Assembly (NCBI GenBank): GCA_020724025.1
Contig: DYHU01000202.1
Coordinates: 1-7,153 of the forward strand
Reading direction: 5' to 3'
Length of the DNA stretch: 7,153 nucleotides
Source: Syntrophorhabdus sp.
GTDB lineage: Bacteria > Desulfobacterota > BSN033 > UBA1163
Positions 6,250 to 7,153 of the stretch are shown here, piece after piece. The notes under the pieces are model-generated. The model saw nothing but the letters and a program-made list of their open reading frames with translations. It was not told the origin of the DNA and did not search any database. How positions within the stretch are numbered: position 1 is the first letter of the stretch; each line of letters opens with the position of its first letter. Made by a program: the position numbers and the translations under genes.

Positions 6250-6505
6250 TCTTCATTCCAATCTTTCTGACATCGATTAAGTCTACTTCGCCTCTCCTCC
6301 CCAATGCCTCAACCTCCTTAGTAAATCCCGATCGAGAGAAGAGTCCTAAACGAAGGTCAGCCACTCTTCCTCCGGGTGCAAGGAGAGAGGCCTTTCTCTG
6401 GAGATCTCTCAGGATATCTATTCCTACCGGCTTTTTTGACCATTTACATTCAGCCGCAAATATACAATTTGTTCTTTGGTGACCACTACGGCATGCACGA
6501 ATTCC
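6242..6505 (-). pseudogene. C-terminal remnant of an AAA-type ATPase gene, DUF234 domain
   Basis: An open frame of 87 codons runs from a TGA at 6508-6506 to a TGA at 6244-6242 and contains no start codon before the homologous part. From about 6472 down it reads as the end of a DUF234 domain, the PD-(D/E)xK-like tail of archaeal-type ATPases also common in bacteria. NCIFAAECKWSKKPVG and IDILRDLQRKA hold the E-x-K core, and GLFSRSGFTKEV with EVDLIDV makes the usual close. The ATPase portion and the first acidic residues of the nuclease-like core are missing. Another frame just upstream (around 6465-6510, reading PEEFVHAVVVTKEQ) could be the preceding strand displaced by an indel. The last codons overlap the start of the hydroxylase gene. 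I judge this a decayed gene; the family assignment of the tail is fairly sure. Confidence 0.72.
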
Positions 6506-6597
6506 TCAGGACCCGGAAGGTTTCACCGTGGGTTGCATTATGATTTTATGAATTTGTATATGTTCCCCATCTTTTTCGAGTTCGAGGGAGGATAAAA
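6506..6597. other. spacer between broken mazF and the DUF234 remnant, no intact gene
   Basis: No complete gene is visible. On the minus strand a start-less open frame (6628-6506) overlaps the end of mazF and stops at the TGA that precedes the DUF234 frame. Part of it reads protein-like (LELEKDGEHIQIHKII), but I do not recognise it. Bases about 6481-6535 look clearly richer in G+C than those on either side, which hints at a join between pieces of different origin. Confidence 0.4.
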
Positions 6598-6925
6598 TTA
6601 TAGATGGAACATTCTTTTCAGGATTGACCTAAGTGCTTCTATCTCTTTTGCCTCTAATATTCCTAATTTCCTTATAATAAACCGCTTTTCTATCGTTGCT
6701 TGTTTACCGAGTCGAACATGCGACTCTCCAAGAAGACCGCATTTACTCCACTCGTGGATTTTATAATCCCCCCTCACTTCTATATTCTTGAGTGGTCACT
6801 CTTGCAACAAGGACATCCTGATCACCTGAATCATACAGGACAATCGTCGGCCTCTTTGATACCCCCTGTAAGTCTGTGTGGGGAAATCCGATAAGGACAA
6901 TATCCCCAAAATTATAGGTTGTCAT
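6598..6925 (-). pseudogene. MazF/PemK-family endoribonuclease toxin gene with a frameshift (108 codons if corrected)
   Basis: The ATG at 6925 overlaps the last codons of the antitoxin gene. The first frame begins MTTYNFGDIVLIGFPHTDL and continues with SKRPTIVL and VLVARVTTQEY. These are the MazF fold's opening strands, with the catalytic-type arginine (KRP) and Ser/Thr (VTTQ) positions. At a run of six G on the minus strand (6773-6768) the frame shifts and hits TAA at 6763-6761, leaving 54 residues. Removing one G restores DYKIHEWSKCGLLGESHV, RLGKQATIEKRF and IIRKLGILEAKEIEALRSI, the classic MazF second half, ending at TAA 6600-6598. The corrected protein has a normal length. Causes may be true inactivation, slippage at the G run, or a base-calling error. 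Confidence 0.82.
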
Positions 6926-7115
6926 AAATGGCGTCTTTTTCTGAGTATCCCTTCAACAATTGAGACATCGTCAGTTGATCCCATGCTTTCCCATCCTCAT
7001 CAAGTAAAAGCATGATTCTTATCTTAGAATCTGTTCCGAGTTTTTCTCTTAGATCTTCAGGAAGGGATAGATGTCCATCCGGCAGAATCTCGCCATAGTA
7101 TTCATAAGTTTTCAT
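6912..7115 (-). CDS. antitoxin partner of the MazF-like toxin, AbrB-like N-terminus (67 aa)
   Basis: This small protein precedes and overlaps the mazF frame by 14 nt, the usual order for a MazEF-type module. The N-terminal part (GEILPDGHLSLPEDLREKLG) resembles the AbrB/MazE swapped-hairpin sequence. The C-terminal part from about 44 (AWDQLTMSQLLKGYSEKDAIYD) would be the toxin-wrapping tail. The start is taken as ATG 7115: GGAGG at 7122-7126 lies 6 nt before it. TTG at 7118, one codon earlier, would leave only 3 nt of spacing. The frame is intact although its toxin is broken. The role is inferred mainly from its position beside a recognisable MazF; the AbrB resemblance is moderate. Confidence 0.78.
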   Translation of the reverse strand: MKTYEYYGEILPDGHLSLPEDLREKLGTDSKIRIMLLLDEDGKAWDQLTMSQLLKGYSEKDAIYDNL

Positions 7116-7143
7116 CAATTACCTCCAAATCATTTTTGATCTA

Positions 7144-7152
7144 ATTATATCA
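7144..7152 (-). promoter_or_regulatory. extended -10 promoter element of the antitoxin-mazF pair
   Basis: On the minus strand TGATATAAT contains a perfect TATAAT (7149-7144) preceded by TG one base upstream, the extended -10 form. Transcription would begin about 7137, some 20 nt before the antitoxin start. The -35 region lies beyond the window edge, so the promoter cannot be judged fully. Confidence 0.55.
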
Positions 7153-7153
7153 C

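Noticed and set aside
6700..6894. Plus-strand open frame of 64 codons in the apparent gap left of the small antitoxin
   Set aside because: It is the complement of the frameshifted mazF, which reads as a real protein on the minus strand.

Overview
This window looks like a stretch of a Gram-negative bacterial chromosome of intermediate GC content. The minus-strand order tmk, holB, ricT (PSP1/YaaT family), metG is a well-known neighbourhood in Firmicutes and Deltaproteobacteria (Desulfobacterota). A DciA (DUF721) gene and a COG3000 membrane hydroxylase fit a Desulfobacterota-like organism better than a Firmicute. This is inference from gene content only; no 16S or other marker is present.

Layout. 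(1) 1-709, plus strand: a VapBC toxin-antitoxin pair, with an AbrB-fold antitoxin overlapping a PIN-domain toxin and a candidate sigma70 promoter upstream. (2) 725-5371, minus strand: the housekeeping block, read from right to left as tmk, holB, ricT, metG, dciA. A near-consensus promoter lies just upstream of tmk. The holB/ricT and ricT/metG joints are tight (5-nt gap and 17-nt overlap). The tmk/holB and metG/dciA joints are looser, and each holds an unusual inverted-repeat element. (3) 5443-6249, minus strand: a membrane-bound fatty-acid-hydroxylase/sterol-desaturase family protein with the full histidine motif set. (4) 6242-7118, minus strand: an eroded accessory patch. It holds an antitoxin (AbrB-like N-terminus), a MazF/PemK toxin broken by one extra G in a six-G run, and a beheaded DUF234 (ATPase-associated) gene whose stop codon overlaps the hydroxylase start.

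How the genes work together. Tmk makes dTDP for DNA synthesis. HolB is the delta-prime subunit of the polymerase III clamp loader. DciA is the bacterial operator of the replicative helicase. MetG charges tRNA-Met. RicT is an Fe-S protein that in Bacillus acts in RNA processing. The block is therefore a DNA-replication and translation cluster.

I found no convincing new biological system. The most informative parts are those an automatic annotation would probably leave blank: the frameshifted mazF, the DUF234 remnant and the two structured intergenic repeats.
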